Counted from the stretch's first letter, positions 40,320 through 51,613 are shown. The stretch: 55,504 nt of DNA from an uncultured Propionibacteriaceae bacterium (GCA_938012815.1 CALLVV010000045.1:1-55504); one strand, 5' to 3'. Numbers and translations are program-made. Notes: generated by a model not told the origin, from the sequence alone.

Positions 40320-41783
40320 ATGGACATTTCCCGGCTGCGCGACCGGCTGATCGAGATCGACTACACCACCGACTCCGTGCTGGAACGCATCGGGGACGCC
40401 GGGCAGGCCGGGTTGCACCGCAACTGCACCCTGCCCGCCGACGTCACCCTGGCCGGGGCCAGCGACCCCCTCGCGACGCTGATCCGCCTGTTCCTGCTGA
40501 GGCAACAGGTGCCCTCCGGGGCCGCGGAGCGTGCCTTCGGTGGGTGTTTCCCGGACGTTGTGGCGCAGGGAATCGTCGCCGCGGATGGGGGATCCGCGCG
40601 GGCCGTGATCGAGCTGCGGCCCTACGCCTCACCCGACGACGGCGCCTCCGGGTGGCTGGTCAGCGACCTCACCCCCGGGCTCGACGGGATCGTGGAACCG
40701 ACCCGGCCCGACTACGTGCTGGGGGCCTCGCCCGCCTCCCTGACCCTGGCGGAGATCACCATGCGAGGCCACGTCAGGATGGCCCTCGACCTCGGCACGG
40801 GATGCGGGGTGCAGAGCTACCACCTGTCCCGCCACGCCGACCGGGTGGTCGCCACCGACCTCAATCCGCGCGCCCTGCGTCTCGCGCGCCTCGGTGCGGC
40901 GCTGAGCGGCATGGATGTCGACTTCCGGGAGGGGTCGCTGTACGAACCGGTGGCGGGGGAGCGGTTCGACCTGATCGTCTCCAACCCGCCCTACGTGATG
41001 AGCCCACCCGGTGGCCAACGCCTCACCTACCGCGAATCCACCTTCACCGCCGACGGCCTGGTGGAGGCCGTCGTCCGTGACGCCCCCGCTCACCTGATGC
41101 CGGGAGGCAGCCTCCAGCTGCTGACGAACTGGGCCGTCAGCCAGGAGCCGTGGGAGGAGCGGCTCTCCTCGTGGGTGGACGGTTCCGGCTGCGACCTGTT
41201 CGCCATCGAACGCGAACGCCTCGACCGGTTCGCCTACATCGAGATGTGGCTGACCGACGCGGGCCTGACGGGCCGTCCCGAATGGGAACCCACCTACCGC
41301 GAATGGCTGGCCTACTTCGACCACCTCGGCATCGACGAGGTCGGCATGGGGTGGATCCTGCTCACGAACGCGGGCCGCGAGACCCCCGAGATCCGGTGCG
41401 AGTCGTGGCCGCACGCCGTCGCCCAGCCCGTGGGGGAGGTGTTCGCCGCTCACGCCGGTGCCGTCGACGCTGCCCGCCTCGATACCGCCGACCTGCTGGT
41501 ACTCGCACCGCGCCTGGCCGATGTGGTCGCGGAGACCACCGGCCAGCCCGGGGTCGCCGATCCCGAGCACTTGGTGCTGCGGCAGCGCACCGGGTTGCTG
41601 CGCGGGATGCGTCTGAGCACTGTCACGGGCGCGGTGTTGGGGGCCCTCGACGGCGACCTCACCGTCGGGCAGACCATAACCGCCGTCGCCCGGCTGCTGG
41701 AGGTCCCGGCGGAGGAGGTCGCAGCCGAGGCGGTCCCCGCCGTCCGGCGGGCCCTGGCGGAGCAGTACCTCACCGCCCGCTGA
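40320..41783 (+). CDS. HemK-like class I SAM-dependent methyltransferase
   Basis: 487 residues. An N-terminal domain of about 140 residues precedes a methyltransferase domain with motif I ALDLGTGCGVQSYHLS, VVATDLNPRALRLAR and the amino-methyltransferase motif LIVSNPPYVMSPPGG. NPPY proteins methylate exocyclic or amide nitrogens of proteins, DNA or RNA. A C-terminal part of about 200 residues, with PEWEPTYREWLAYFDHLG and a winged-helix-like end, is common to a group of actinobacterial proteins annotated only as methyltransferases. Leaderless start (TATGGT six nt upstream). The substrate is unknown. Confidence 0.85.
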   Translation: MDISRLRDRLIEIDYTTDSVLERIGDAGQAGLHRNCTLPADVTLAGASDPLATLIRLFLLRQQVPSGAAERAFGGCFPDVVAQGIVAADGGSARAVIELRPYASPDDGASGWLVSDLTPGLDGIVEPTRPDYVLGASPASLTLAEITMRGHVRMALDLGTGCGVQSYHLSRHADRVVATDLNPRALRLARLGAALSGMDVDFREGSLYEPVAGERFDLIVSNPPYVMSPPGGQRLTYRESTFTADGLVEAVVRDAPAHLMPGGSLQLLTNWAVSQEPWEERLSSWVDGSGCDLFAIERERLDRFAYIEMWLTDAGLTGRPEWEPTYREWLAYFDHLGIDEVGMGWILLTNAGRETPEIRCESWPHAVAQPVGEVFAAHAGAVDAARLDTADLLVLAPRLADVVAETTGQPGVADPEHLVLRQRTGLLRGMRLSTVTGAVLGALDGDLTVGQTITAVARLLEVPAEEVAAEAVPAVRRALAEQYLTAR

Positions 41784-42336
41784 CCGGTACCCGGCCGGCC
41801 CACCGAACCGAGGAGCCCCGATGTTTCCTGTGCACAGAGGGACAAGGGCGGAAGGTGGAAGAAGGGCGACGCCTCGCCGTGCGCTGAGAGGGGCCGCGGC
41901 GCCATCGGAACGGATACCCTTCACCTTCGTTGATTGACGGATGGCCTGACCGCGGTATTCATGGCATGCTTTCCCGGTCCAGTAGGAAAGGCAAACTTCA
42001 AATGGCTCGTCCGTATCTTCCGCCGGGGGCCGGCGATGGCTCTTGTTGCCGGCCCGGGATGCGCTTTACTTCCGACGACCGGAACCTTCCTGTGAGCCGC
42101 AGGATCGGGGACGCCACCCAGCCACTGAGCTCCTCACTGGAGTCTGACGATTTTTCCCAGCCCGGGGCGCGGCTTGTGAGACCGTGGTCGATTCCGGGCG
42201 GGCAGGAGGCAGGGACATGCAACGGACAACCCCGTCGGGTGAGCGGGACGAGGGCGGGTCGGGAATGCGGTACGCGGATCACCCTGATGGGGGCGGTACT
42301 GCACCACGACTCCCCGGACCGCGTGGAGAAGGAATC
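41784..42336. other. Gap before the Imm53 gene, no convincing gene
   Basis: Two open frames were considered: a 38-codon frame at 41821-41937 with GAGGAG upstream, and a 112-codon frame from ATG 42002 with AGGAAAGG upstream whose stop overlaps the Imm53 start (ATGA). The second could be a real coupled gene or the remnant of a toxin tail, but its residue composition is not protein-like and I recognise no family. Confidence 0.4.
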
Positions 42337-42654
42337 ATGAACGCTCTGGAACGTCTCCAGGACTGGTACGCGGCACAGTGCGACGGGGTGTGGGAAAGCG
42401 ACCGCGGGATCACGGTGGAAACACTGGACAATCCGGGATGGAGGGTCGTGGTGGATCTGACGGGAACCGAGCTGGAGAACGTCTCGTTCGAGGAGTTCGT
42501 AGTTGAGCGTCTCGAGGACGACTGGGTTCACGCCCGCGTCGTGGAAACCAGCGAAACGGTCGTGCGGCGTCGGTTCGAGCTGTTCTGCGGGCCCAAGAGC
42601 CTCACCGAGGCCCTGGACATTTTCCTCGATTGGGCAGAGCTCCCAGAGGTGTGA
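42337..42654 (+). CDS. Imm53-family immunity protein
   Basis: 105 residues. MNALERLQDWYAAQCDGVWE is followed by ITVETLDNPGWRVVVDLTGT, which matches the Imm53 pattern (W....WY..QCDG.WE, then ..I.TLDNPGW...IDL.GT) closely. Imm53 proteins neutralise the toxin domain of polymorphic toxin systems in the cytoplasm. No toxin gene, Rhs or secretion module is seen in the window, so this is an orphan antitoxin gene, maybe protecting against neighbours. AGAAGGA precedes the ATG at 42337. A small membrane-protein gene is coupled to its stop (TGATG). Confidence 0.85.
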   Translation: MNALERLQDWYAAQCDGVWESDRGITVETLDNPGWRVVVDLTGTELENVSFEEFVVERLEDDWVHARVVETSETVVRRRFELFCGPKSLTEALDIFLDWAELPEV

Positions 42655-42914
42655 TGGGCAGAACGCTTCGCCAGCGCGAAGTTCGTCGGCCGGTGTGGAT
42701 CCTGAGTGGCTGCGCCGTGACGTGTCAGTTGTGGTGTTGGGTGCCCATGGTGCCGGAACTCGTCCCGTGGTGGGACGCCGAACCGAGGGGCCCGCGGGCC
42801 GGCATCGAGCTGAACCTGGGGCACTACGGGCTGCTTCCCATCGCAGAATCGCTGCTGGTGCTCCTGATCCACCTGCACAGGTTGAGAAGGTCCGCAATCC
42901 TCGTCAGAAGGTGA
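42654..42914 (+). CDS. Small two-helix membrane protein coupled to Imm53
   Basis: 86 residues. A basic N-terminus (MGRTLRQREVRRP) leads into a helix WILSGCAVTCQLWCWVPMVP, a short loop, and a second helix YGLLPIAESLLVLLIHLHRL with a basic tail; this predicts both ends in the cytoplasm. The ATG shares bases with the Imm53 stop, so it is probably translated together with it. The 3' end overlaps the convergent DUF1304 gene by 11 bp. I recognise no family. It might be a second immunity component or an anchor. Confidence 0.5.
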   Translation: MGRTLRQREVRRPVWILSGCAVTCQLWCWVPMVPELVPWWDAEPRGPRAGIELNLGHYGLLPIAESLLVLLIHLHRLRRSAILVRR

Positions 42915-43296
42915 CCAGGCCGATCAGCAGTGTGAGCACTCCGAGTGCTGGGACCACACCCTGCTTGAGTGCGGCGGATGCCTTGTCAGGGCTGGACAGT
43001 AGCAGGACAAGGCTGGCTGCCACCATCGATCCGGCTCCCGTGAACACCAACGTCTCACCCACCACGTGCTGCCCTGCGGTGTGGATAATGATGCCGAGGC
43101 CCGTCACGATGGCCAGGAAGAGGTTGTAGAACCCTTGGTTGAAGGCGAGCTCCCGCTGCGCCTCAGCCCGCTCGACGGTCCCGGTGCCGAAGATTTTCCG
43201 GGCTCGTTCTCCCGTCCATGCGATCGACTCGAGATAGAAGATGAACACGTGTACGAGCGCTGCGATTCCGGCGAGCACGAGACCGACGACAACCAC
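42904..43296 (-). CDS. DUF1304 family membrane protein
   Basis: 130 residues with four membrane helices. The family signature is AALVHVFIFYLESIAWTGER, then NQGFYNLFLAIVTGLGIIIH, as in DUF1304 proteins (small four-helix membrane proteins of unknown function). I place the start at the GTG 43296, where AGAGGGGGAA lies upstream on the minus strand; a GTG at 43332 would add 12 polar residues. It is convergent with the small membrane gene and divergent from the ankyrin gene. Confidence 0.82.
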   Translation of the reverse strand: MVVVGLVLAGIAALVHVFIFYLESIAWTGERARKIFGTGTVERAEAQRELAFNQGFYNLFLAIVTGLGIIIHTAGQHVVGETLVFTGAGSMVAASLVLLLSSPDKASAALKQGVVPALGVLTLLIGLVTF

Positions 43297-43510
43297 TGAT
43301 GGTTCCCCCTCTTGTGAATCGACCAGATCCACTATACGGCTGGCTGGGCCCGCCTTGATACGGCATTGTCACGGACCTTCCCCGGGGTCCTTCCAGCCTT
43401 CGTCACAGAAGTCGCTCTAGAACCCCGTCATGTCGAGGCCGTCGAAGAACCCCGTGCACCATGGCGTGACGCCTCCGGTCATCATGCGCCGAGGACAACC
43501 GCGCAAACTC

Positions 43511-43516
43511 TAAGCT
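43511..43516 (+). promoter_or_regulatory. -10 box of the leaderless ankyrin gene
   Basis: TAAGCT, five nt, then the ATG at 43522; no Shine-Dalgarno. Confidence 0.5.
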
Positions 43517-43521
43517 CAAGC

Positions 43522-45096
43522 ATGGCCTTCACACACTGGTTCGATCCTCCCGGCGGGGTGCCGTCGCCCGCCACCAGCCACCCGGTCTTCACCGCCGCGG
43601 TGCCCGCCTGGTACCACGACATCACCGATCCGCGTTCGCCGTTCGGGAGCCCGGAGGGCATCGGGATGTTGTGGCGCGTGGAGGCCTGGTACACCGATGG
43701 CGGTGGTGACGACCTCTCCGGGCTCCGGGACGAAACCGGTGCTGCATCCGGTGTTCCCCGGGATGTGTGGCTGGGTTCCGACGGGAACATCCAGGCCTGG
43801 CTGAATGCAGACGAGACCGGGCAGGTCGGGCTGCGGGAGCTGGCGACCCGGATGATGGCCATGGCGATGGCGCAGTTCAAGATCACCGGGGCGGTGCATC
43901 CGGGGATGGAACGAGCCGGCGGCCGGGCGGCCTGGGTCAAGGTGGTGCTCCGGGACTGGGAAGACCATCGTCGCGGCGAGGAGGTCGCGGACGAGATCCC
44001 GGAGGACATCGCGTCATACCTGCGCATCCTCCGGCACGCACCCGAACCGGGGTCGACGCTGAGGCACAGGCCCTCGTTGCTGCCCGATGACTGGGTTGGG
44101 CTGTGCCGTACCAGGAGCGCAGAGGCGCTGAAGCGGATTCTCCGGGTACGCAACGTCGACGCAACCCTGTGGGGCTCCCGGACCGAGGCCCACATGTTTC
44201 CCGAAACCCCGCTGGAGGTTCTCCGGTGGCTGGTGGAGACCCGGGGCGCCGACCTCGACTGGTGTCACGAACAACCAACCAGCGCATTCCACGAGGCGAT
44301 CGTGGTCGGTGCCACCACACGTCTTCGCGAACTGGTGGAGCTGGGGGCCGACATCAACAGGGAAGGGGAGGGCAATCCGCTCGCCATTGCCTGCCGGGAG
44401 CGGCGTCCCGAGGTGGTGGCGACGCTGCTGGATCTCGGTGCCGATCCCGACCCGAGCGGTGTTTCCCCGTCGCTCCTGGTGGAGTGTCTCACCGGAGCGG
44501 CGAGAGACCTTCCCGCCACCCTCGCGATCGCCCGGATGCTGCTCGATGCGGGGGTGCCCGTCACCCGGGAGGCCCGCGCCGCCCTGGCCCGGTCGGGAGG
44601 GGCCTTCGAGTTCCATCGCGGCTTGCTGCGTCCCGGGCTTCTTGCCGCCTGCCTGCCCCGGCTGGAGGTGGCCGAGGATGCGCTGGGGCAACTGAACCGG
44701 CTCCTCGGCGTCGCCCCGGATCCCACGTGGGAAGAACGAATCTGGGAGGATCGCGAGGAAACCCTCGGCGGCCCCGGCTGCGACCAGATCGACCACCTCG
44801 CCGAGCTGCTGTGTAGCGGACGCCCGGGGGATCCGGACCCACTGAAGGATGTGCTGTCCCACGTCTCGGACCTGTGCCTGATCGTGCGGCATGGCGGTGA
44901 CTGGGTGCGCCAGCAGTGGCTGTGGGTCAAACGCATCCTCGCGATCCTCGGCTCCGGAACACCCCTCGGCCCGGATCAGCTGACCGAGGCCCGCGCCGTC
45001 GCGTGGGAGTTGGTGGAGCGTCCCGAGGGGATGGAGCGGCTGGTGTCGCTGACGCTGGAGTGGGTGCTGCGGAATCCGGTCACCGTGTGCCGCTGA
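43522..45096 (+). CDS. Ankyrin-repeat protein
   Basis: 524 residues. The N-terminal 200 residues have no recognised domain but contain a tryptophan-rich start (MAFTHWFDPPGG) and FKITGAVHPGMERAGGRAAW. From about 235 to 360 there are three or four ankyrin-like units (TPLEVLRWLVETRGADLDW, AFHEAIVVGATTRLRELVEL, PLAIACRERRPEVVATLLDL and a degenerate fourth). The C-terminal 160 residues are helical and of unknown type. Ankyrin repeats mediate protein binding. The ATG at 43522 lies five nt after TAAGCT; upstream in-frame sequence is not protein-like. A palindromic element follows the stop. Confidence 0.75.
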   Translation: MAFTHWFDPPGGVPSPATSHPVFTAAVPAWYHDITDPRSPFGSPEGIGMLWRVEAWYTDGGGDDLSGLRDETGAASGVPRDVWLGSDGNIQAWLNADETGQVGLRELATRMMAMAMAQFKITGAVHPGMERAGGRAAWVKVVLRDWEDHRRGEEVADEIPEDIASYLRILRHAPEPGSTLRHRPSLLPDDWVGLCRTRSAEALKRILRVRNVDATLWGSRTEAHMFPETPLEVLRWLVETRGADLDWCHEQPTSAFHEAIVVGATTRLRELVELGADINREGEGNPLAIACRERRPEVVATLLDLGADPDPSGVSPSLLVECLTGAARDLPATLAIARMLLDAGVPVTREARAALARSGGAFEFHRGLLRPGLLAACLPRLEVAEDALGQLNRLLGVAPDPTWEERIWEDREETLGGPGCDQIDHLAELLCSGRPGDPDPLKDVLSHVSDLCLIVRHGGDWVRQQWLWVKRILAILGSGTPLGPDQLTEARAVAWELVERPEGMERLVSLTLEWVLRNPVTVCR

Positions 45097-45112
45097 TATT
45101 CCCGGGAAACCC

Positions 45113-45180
45113 GGTTGTGCAGCGCTCAACATGGAAAACGCTCCGTTTCGCCCCGAAATCGGGTTGAGTGCCGCATAACC
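45113..45180. repeat. Dispersed palindromic element, copy C
   Basis: Arms GGTTGTGCAGCGCTCAAC (45113-45130) and GTTGAGTGCCGCATAACC (45163-45180), centre ATGGAAAACGCTCCGTTTCG and on, in the same orientation as copy B. It lies between the ankyrin stop and the AlbA-type regulator promoter. Confidence 0.8.
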
Positions 45181-45269
45181 GGGGAACCCGCGGATGCAGG
45201 CTGACGCCTTCCGACCGGGGATCGGCGAGGCAAAGTGGAACTGTAAAGTGCAAGTTCTACACCCAGAGT

Positions 45270-45283
45270 TACACTTTAAGTGT
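45270..45283 (+). promoter_or_regulatory. -10 box and palindrome overlapping the start of the AlbA-type gene
   Basis: TACACT (45270-45275) lies six nt before the GTG at 45282, so the gene is probably leaderless. The perfect palindrome ACACTT-T-AAGTGT (45271-45283) covers both the -10 and the start codon. A further half-site AAAGTG lies at about 45246-45251. The position suggests autorepression by the encoded helix-turn-helix protein. Confidence 0.55.
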
Positions 45284-46757
45284 GACTTGGGACGATGCGA
45301 CTCTGGAAGCGGTGGTCCGGGAACTACGGGAACGCAGGGGGGACTCCACCGGAATCGAGGTGAAATCGGCTGCGGGTGGGGTGCCGTCGCTGGGGGACAC
45401 CCTCTGCGCGTTCTCGAACCTGCCCGACGGCGGCACGATCATTCTCGGCCTGGACGAGGCGAGGGGTTTCATTCCGGTGGGGCTGGGGGACATCGCCGGA
45501 CTGGAAGGGGCGGTGGCCTCCATGGCCCGTACCTCCGTCACCCCGCCGGCCAGATGCGAGTTCCAGACCCTTACCTTCGAGGGTGCCCTCGTGCTGGTGG
45601 CACACGTCGAGGGCCTGCCCCTGGCGCAGCGTCCCGCACGGCACGGCGGGATCGCTTACCTGAGGCAATCCGATGGCGACTACGCAATGAGTGAGCAGGA
45701 GATAGCCCAGATCGAATTGCTGAAAACCCAGGCTCTCCACCCCACGAACCCGGACCGGACCCCGATCCCTGAAAGTTCTGCGACGGAACTCGACCCGGAC
45801 CTGGTGACGAGGTTCCTCTCCGCGGTGCGGGCCGGGTCGCGCCGCTACGCCGCTCTCCCGGACGAGAAGATCCTCCACTACGTCGGCGTCACCACGCGCT
45901 CCGGGAAGCTGACCTTGGCCGGGCTGTATGCGCTGGGAAACGCGCCGCAGTCCTGGTCGCCGAGCCTGGGAGTCACCGCCGCCGTGCAGCTCGCGGACCG
46001 GGGCGGCGGGCCACGGACCCGGGACCTGGTTCACTTCGTCGGTCCGATTCCCGACCTGCTTTCCGACACCATGGAATGGGTGGAACGAAACACCCGCTCC
46101 ACCATGGGATACGACGAACGAGGTCACGGCGTCGACCAGCCCGAACTGCCGATGCGCGCGGTCAGGGAGATAATCGCCAATGCCCTGGTTCATCGGAACC
46201 TTGACCCCATAACGGGTTCAAAGCGCGTCGAGATCCGTTTGATGACTGACCGGCTCGTGGTGACGAACCCGGGAGGTCTGTGGGGAGTCTCCGAAGGCCA
46301 GCTTGGTCGGCCGGGCGCCAAGAGCGCGGTCAACCCGACTCTCTACGAGGTGTGCAAGAACACCCGGCTGTATGACGGCAGCAGGGTGATCGAAGGTGAG
46401 GGCGGAGGAATCCGGGAGGCCATCGAGGTGCTAGCCGAGGCCGGGTTGCCTGCCCCGCGTTTCATCGACAGAGGCATAGCCTTCACCGTTGTCATTCACC
46501 GTGACCTGCCCTTGCGACCGGGCCCCGGTCCGGCGATGGCAACCGCGGAGGACGGGAAAAAGGGAGTCACCCGTCACGGTTCAGCAGTGCTCGCGGCCCT
46601 CACACAGCCCAGGACGATGACCGAGTTGAAGCGGGAAACCGGTTTGACCGAAGGGCAGCTCCGGTTCGCGCTGCGTCGTCTGCAAGGATCGGGCAAAGTC
46701 GAGATGAGAGGAGCGCGGGGAATCCAGACAACCCGCTACGAGCGCACGACGAACTGA
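45282..46757 (+). CDS. AlbA_2/Schlafen-type regulator with HATPase and wHTH domains
   Basis: 491 residues. The N-terminal AlbA_2 domain reads GIEVKSAAGGVPSLGDTLCA then FSNLPDGGTIILGLDE. A middle HATPase_c_4 domain has MRAVREIIANALVHRNL and LVVTNPGGLWGVSE. A C-terminal winged helix is seen at LTQPRTMTELKRETGLTEGQ. This is the RecG-like/'putative DNA-binding' transcriptional regulator architecture that is common in accessory regions and next to defence or toxin genes. The GTG at 45282 is preceded by TACACT and overlapped by a palindrome. The 3' neighbour (mutB) is convergent, with a hairpin in between. Confidence 0.82.
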   Translation: MTWDDATLEAVVRELRERRGDSTGIEVKSAAGGVPSLGDTLCAFSNLPDGGTIILGLDEARGFIPVGLGDIAGLEGAVASMARTSVTPPARCEFQTLTFEGALVLVAHVEGLPLAQRPARHGGIAYLRQSDGDYAMSEQEIAQIELLKTQALHPTNPDRTPIPESSATELDPDLVTRFLSAVRAGSRRYAALPDEKILHYVGVTTRSGKLTLAGLYALGNAPQSWSPSLGVTAAVQLADRGGGPRTRDLVHFVGPIPDLLSDTMEWVERNTRSTMGYDERGHGVDQPELPMRAVREIIANALVHRNLDPITGSKRVEIRLMTDRLVVTNPGGLWGVSEGQLGRPGAKSAVNPTLYEVCKNTRLYDGSRVIEGEGGGIREAIEVLAEAGLPAPRFIDRGIAFTVVIHRDLPLRPGPGPAMATAEDGKKGVTRHGSAVLAALTQPRTMTELKRETGLTEGQLRFALRRLQGSGKVEMRGARGIQTTRYERTTN

Positions 46758-46848
46758 AAAACTGCGTATCCGCGATCTGTATCCCCAGGATTGAGCGAGG
46801 AGGTTGTTCCTGCGGAATCGGGTCGGGGAATGATGCGGTGAGTACGCG

Positions 46849-46882
46849 AAGCGGCCCGCCCCGGGAAAGGGACGGGCCGCTT
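46849..46882. terminator. Hairpin between the AlbA-type gene and mutB
   Basis: AAGCGGCCCG (46849-46858) pairs with CGGGCCGCTT (46873-46882), extended by CCC/GGG around a small bulge. Convergent gene ends on both sides; no T-run. Confidence 0.7.
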
Positions 46883-46892
46883 GGCCACGGGG

Positions 46893-49085
<2,193 letters not shown>

Positions 49086-49088
49086 TGC

Positions 49089-50957
49089 TCAGGCCTCCAG
49101 CTTGTCCAGGGTGGAGGTCAACAGCTCCACCACGTTCATTCCGTCGAAGACGTTGCCGTCGATCACGGCGTTCACCTCGGCCTCGTCGCCGCCGAGTTCC
49201 TTCAGCTGCCCGGCGAGCCGCACTTCTTGGGCGCCCGCCTCCTTCAGGGCCTTCGCGACGGCCAGGCCGTGGGCGGCGTAGACCTTCGCGCTGGAGCACA
49301 GGACCGCGATGTCGGTGCCCGCCTCCTGCATGGCCTTGACGAACACCTCCGGGTTGGTGCCCTCCGCGATCACGGTGTTGATACCACCCACGTGGTACAG
49401 GTTCGAGGTGAAGCCCTCGCGGCCACCGAAGTCGCGCCGGGTGCCGAGGCAGGCCAGCAGCACGGTCGGGGTCTTCTTGGCGGCCCCGGAGCGGTCCCGC
49501 AGGTCCTCGAAGACCTGGCTGTCGCGCACGAACGGGATGCCGCCGAGCTTCGGGGCCGCGGGGCGCGGGGCGCGCACGAGGGCCTTTTCGAGGTGGTTCG
49601 GGAACATCGAGACGCCCGTCAGCGGCAGTTTGCGGGTGGCGAGCAGCTTGGCGCGGGCCTCGTTGATCTCCTTGAGCTGGGCTGCGACGGTGCCGTCGGC
49701 GATGGCGGCCGCCATGCCCTTCTCGTCGAGCTGACCGAACAGCTCCCAGGCCTTCTCGCAGAGCTGCCTGGTCATGGACTCGACGAACCATGCGCCGCCG
49801 GCCGGGTCATTGACGCGACCGATGTTCGACTCCTCGGCCAGCACCACCTGGGTGTTGCGGGCGATGCGGCGGGTCAGGACGTCGGGAAGACCGATCACCG
49901 TGTCCAGCGGCAGCACGGTGATGATCTCGGCCTGGCCAACGGCTGCCGCGAAGGCCGAAATGGTGCCGCGCAGCACGTTGACGTAGGCGTCGTCGCGGGT
50001 GATCTCGCGCAGCGACGTGACTGCGTGCTGCACCGCGCCGCGCTTTTCCGGGCTCACCCCGAGCACCTCGCCGACCCGGTTCCACAGGGTGCGCAGCGCG
50101 CGCAGCCGGGAGATGGTGATGAACTGATTGGTGTTCGCGGAAACCCTGAACAGGATGCTGTCAAAGGCCTCGTCGGCGCTCAACCCGAGATCGGTGAGGG
50201 CGCGCACGTACTCGATGCCCGTGGCCAGCGCGTAGGCCAGCTGGGCGACGTCACCGGCGCCCATGGAATCGTAACGGGAGGCGTCCACGACGATGGGACG
50301 CACACCCGGGAACGGCTTGGCAAGCTCCACGGCCTTGGCGATCACCGAGAGGTCCGGGGCGGTTCCGTTGAGGGCGGCGAAGCCGATCGGGTCGACGCCG
50401 AGGCTGCCGCGGATGTTCTCCTTGCCGGACGCGGCGAAGGCTGCGGCCAAGGCCTCGGCGGCTGCCAGCTCATCGGTGTTGGAGGAAACATGTGTGGGGG
50501 CGAGGTCGAACAGGACATCGCTCAGGACCTCGGCCAGCTTGTCGGCGGGCACCGCGTCGGGATCCACACGCACCCAGACCGCGGATGTGCCGCGCTCCAG
50601 GTCGGTGTCGACGGCCCTGCGGGCCTCGGCCGGGTCGGGTTCCTCAATGAGCTGAGCACTGAGCCAGCCCTCATCCATCTCTCCCGCGCGGACCGTGGTG
50701 CCGCGCGTGAATGGGGCCACTCCGGGGAAACCAAGCTCCTTGACGCCATCGTCAATGGTGTACAGCGGCTTGATCACAAGCCCGTCGACGGTGTGGCTCG
50801 TCAGGCGCTTGTATGCCTGCTCGATGTTGAGTTCCTTGCCTTCGGGGCGCTTCCGGTTGAGTACCTTCAGCACCTCCTTTTCCCAGTCTGCAAGGCTGGG
50901 AGTGGCGAAATCGGCGGCGAGACTGATCTCGGCCGCGCTCGTTGCTTCTGTGCTCAT
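49089..50957 (-). CDS. mutA: Methylmalonyl-CoA mutase, small subunit
   Basis: 622 residues. Non-catalytic partner of MutB with the same barrel-plus-B12-fold layout but without the cobalt-binding DXHXXG (the region reads GTRRDFGGREGFTSNLYHVG). N-terminal blocks are FPGVAPFTRGTTVRAGEMDE and IVVDASRYDSMGAGDVAQLA. I chose the ATG at 50957 (MSTEATSAAEIS) with GGAGAG upstream; in-frame codons back to 51035 are unlikely. A TAGGGT -10-like box at about 51044-51049 (minus strand) gives a leader of about 80 nt. No cobalamin riboswitch is visible in that leader. Confidence 0.95.
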   Translation of the reverse strand: MSTEATSAAEISLAADFATPSLADWEKEVLKVLNRKRPEGKELNIEQAYKRLTSHTVDGLVIKPLYTIDDGVKELGFPGVAPFTRGTTVRAGEMDEGWLSAQLIEEPDPAEARRAVDTDLERGTSAVWVRVDPDAVPADKLAEVLSDVLFDLAPTHVSSNTDELAAAEALAAAFAASGKENIRGSLGVDPIGFAALNGTAPDLSVIAKAVELAKPFPGVRPIVVDASRYDSMGAGDVAQLAYALATGIEYVRALTDLGLSADEAFDSILFRVSANTNQFITISRLRALRTLWNRVGEVLGVSPEKRGAVQHAVTSLREITRDDAYVNVLRGTISAFAAAVGQAEIITVLPLDTVIGLPDVLTRRIARNTQVVLAEESNIGRVNDPAGGAWFVESMTRQLCEKAWELFGQLDEKGMAAAIADGTVAAQLKEINEARAKLLATRKLPLTGVSMFPNHLEKALVRAPRPAAPKLGGIPFVRDSQVFEDLRDRSGAAKKTPTVLLACLGTRRDFGGREGFTSNLYHVGGINTVIAEGTNPEVFVKAMQEAGTDIAVLCSSAKVYAAHGLAVAKALKEAGAQEVRLAGQLKELGGDEAEVNAVIDGNVFDGMNVVELLTSTLDKLEA

Positions 50958-51235
50958 CGCTCTCCGTCCAAATCCTTCTGACAAGCCATCGCGGGGAAAT
51001 GGCTGCCTGGTTTCGGGACTGGTAGTCCTCGACATGCCAACCCTAGCCCAGCCCGGGCGAAAGACCGACCTCGGGGGCGGGTTCGTTCCGGGGGAAAGGT
51101 GTCCGCCCGGCAGGGGCCGTGCGCATTGGTCCTACCAACGGCGGGTGTCCCCGGGGTCGGGACCCGGAACGGAGACCGCGACCGGATCCGATGCTGTGAC
51201 GGCCATCCGTTGGGTGGATGGGTGAGGATGGCCCC

Positions 51236-51613
51236 ATGAACACTTTCGGAACGCACGCCTTCCCCTGTACCTCGACCGCGCGGGTGGTTACGGACCGCCC
51301 CGCCCGTTACGGCAAACAGCTGGCCGGCCACATGGGTCGCAAGATCACCGCCGTCTGGGATGAGGACAGCGGGACCGGCTCCCTGGAGTTCAACCGCGAG
51401 GGCCCCACCACCGGCGTCGTCGAGCTCTCCTGCGACGGCGAGGTCCTGGTGTTGCGGCTGTCCGCGGCCGACGAGCACCTCGAACGTCTGGAGGAGGTCG
51501 TGGGCATCCACCTGGCCCGGTTCGGCGCCAGACAGGGCATGGTGATCCGCTGGGAACGCGGGGACGGGACTCCGGGCACCACCCAGGGGCCCGTTCAACC
51601 CGAGGATCGCTGA
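51236..51613 (+). CDS. DUF2218 domain protein
   Basis: 125 residues. STARVVTDRPARYGKQLAGHM near the N-terminus, then VVGIHLARFGARQGMVIRWER at the end, are the two conserved blocks of DUF2218, a small family often found with iron-uptake or siderophore-reductase genes (recalled, not shown here). The ATG at 51236 follows GTGAGGAT by eight nt. It is divergent from mutA (278 bp apart) and convergent with the phosphatase gene. Function is unknown. Confidence 0.82.
   Translation: MNTFGTHAFPCTSTARVVTDRPARYGKQLAGHMGRKITAVWDEDSGTGSLEFNREGPTTGVVELSCDGEVLVLRLSAADEHLERLEEVVGIHLARFGARQGMVIRWERGDGTPGTTQGPVQPEDR

Noticed and set aside
41821..41937. 38-codon frame with GAGGAG upstream
   Set aside because: Too short and basic, no family match, no coupling with neighbours.
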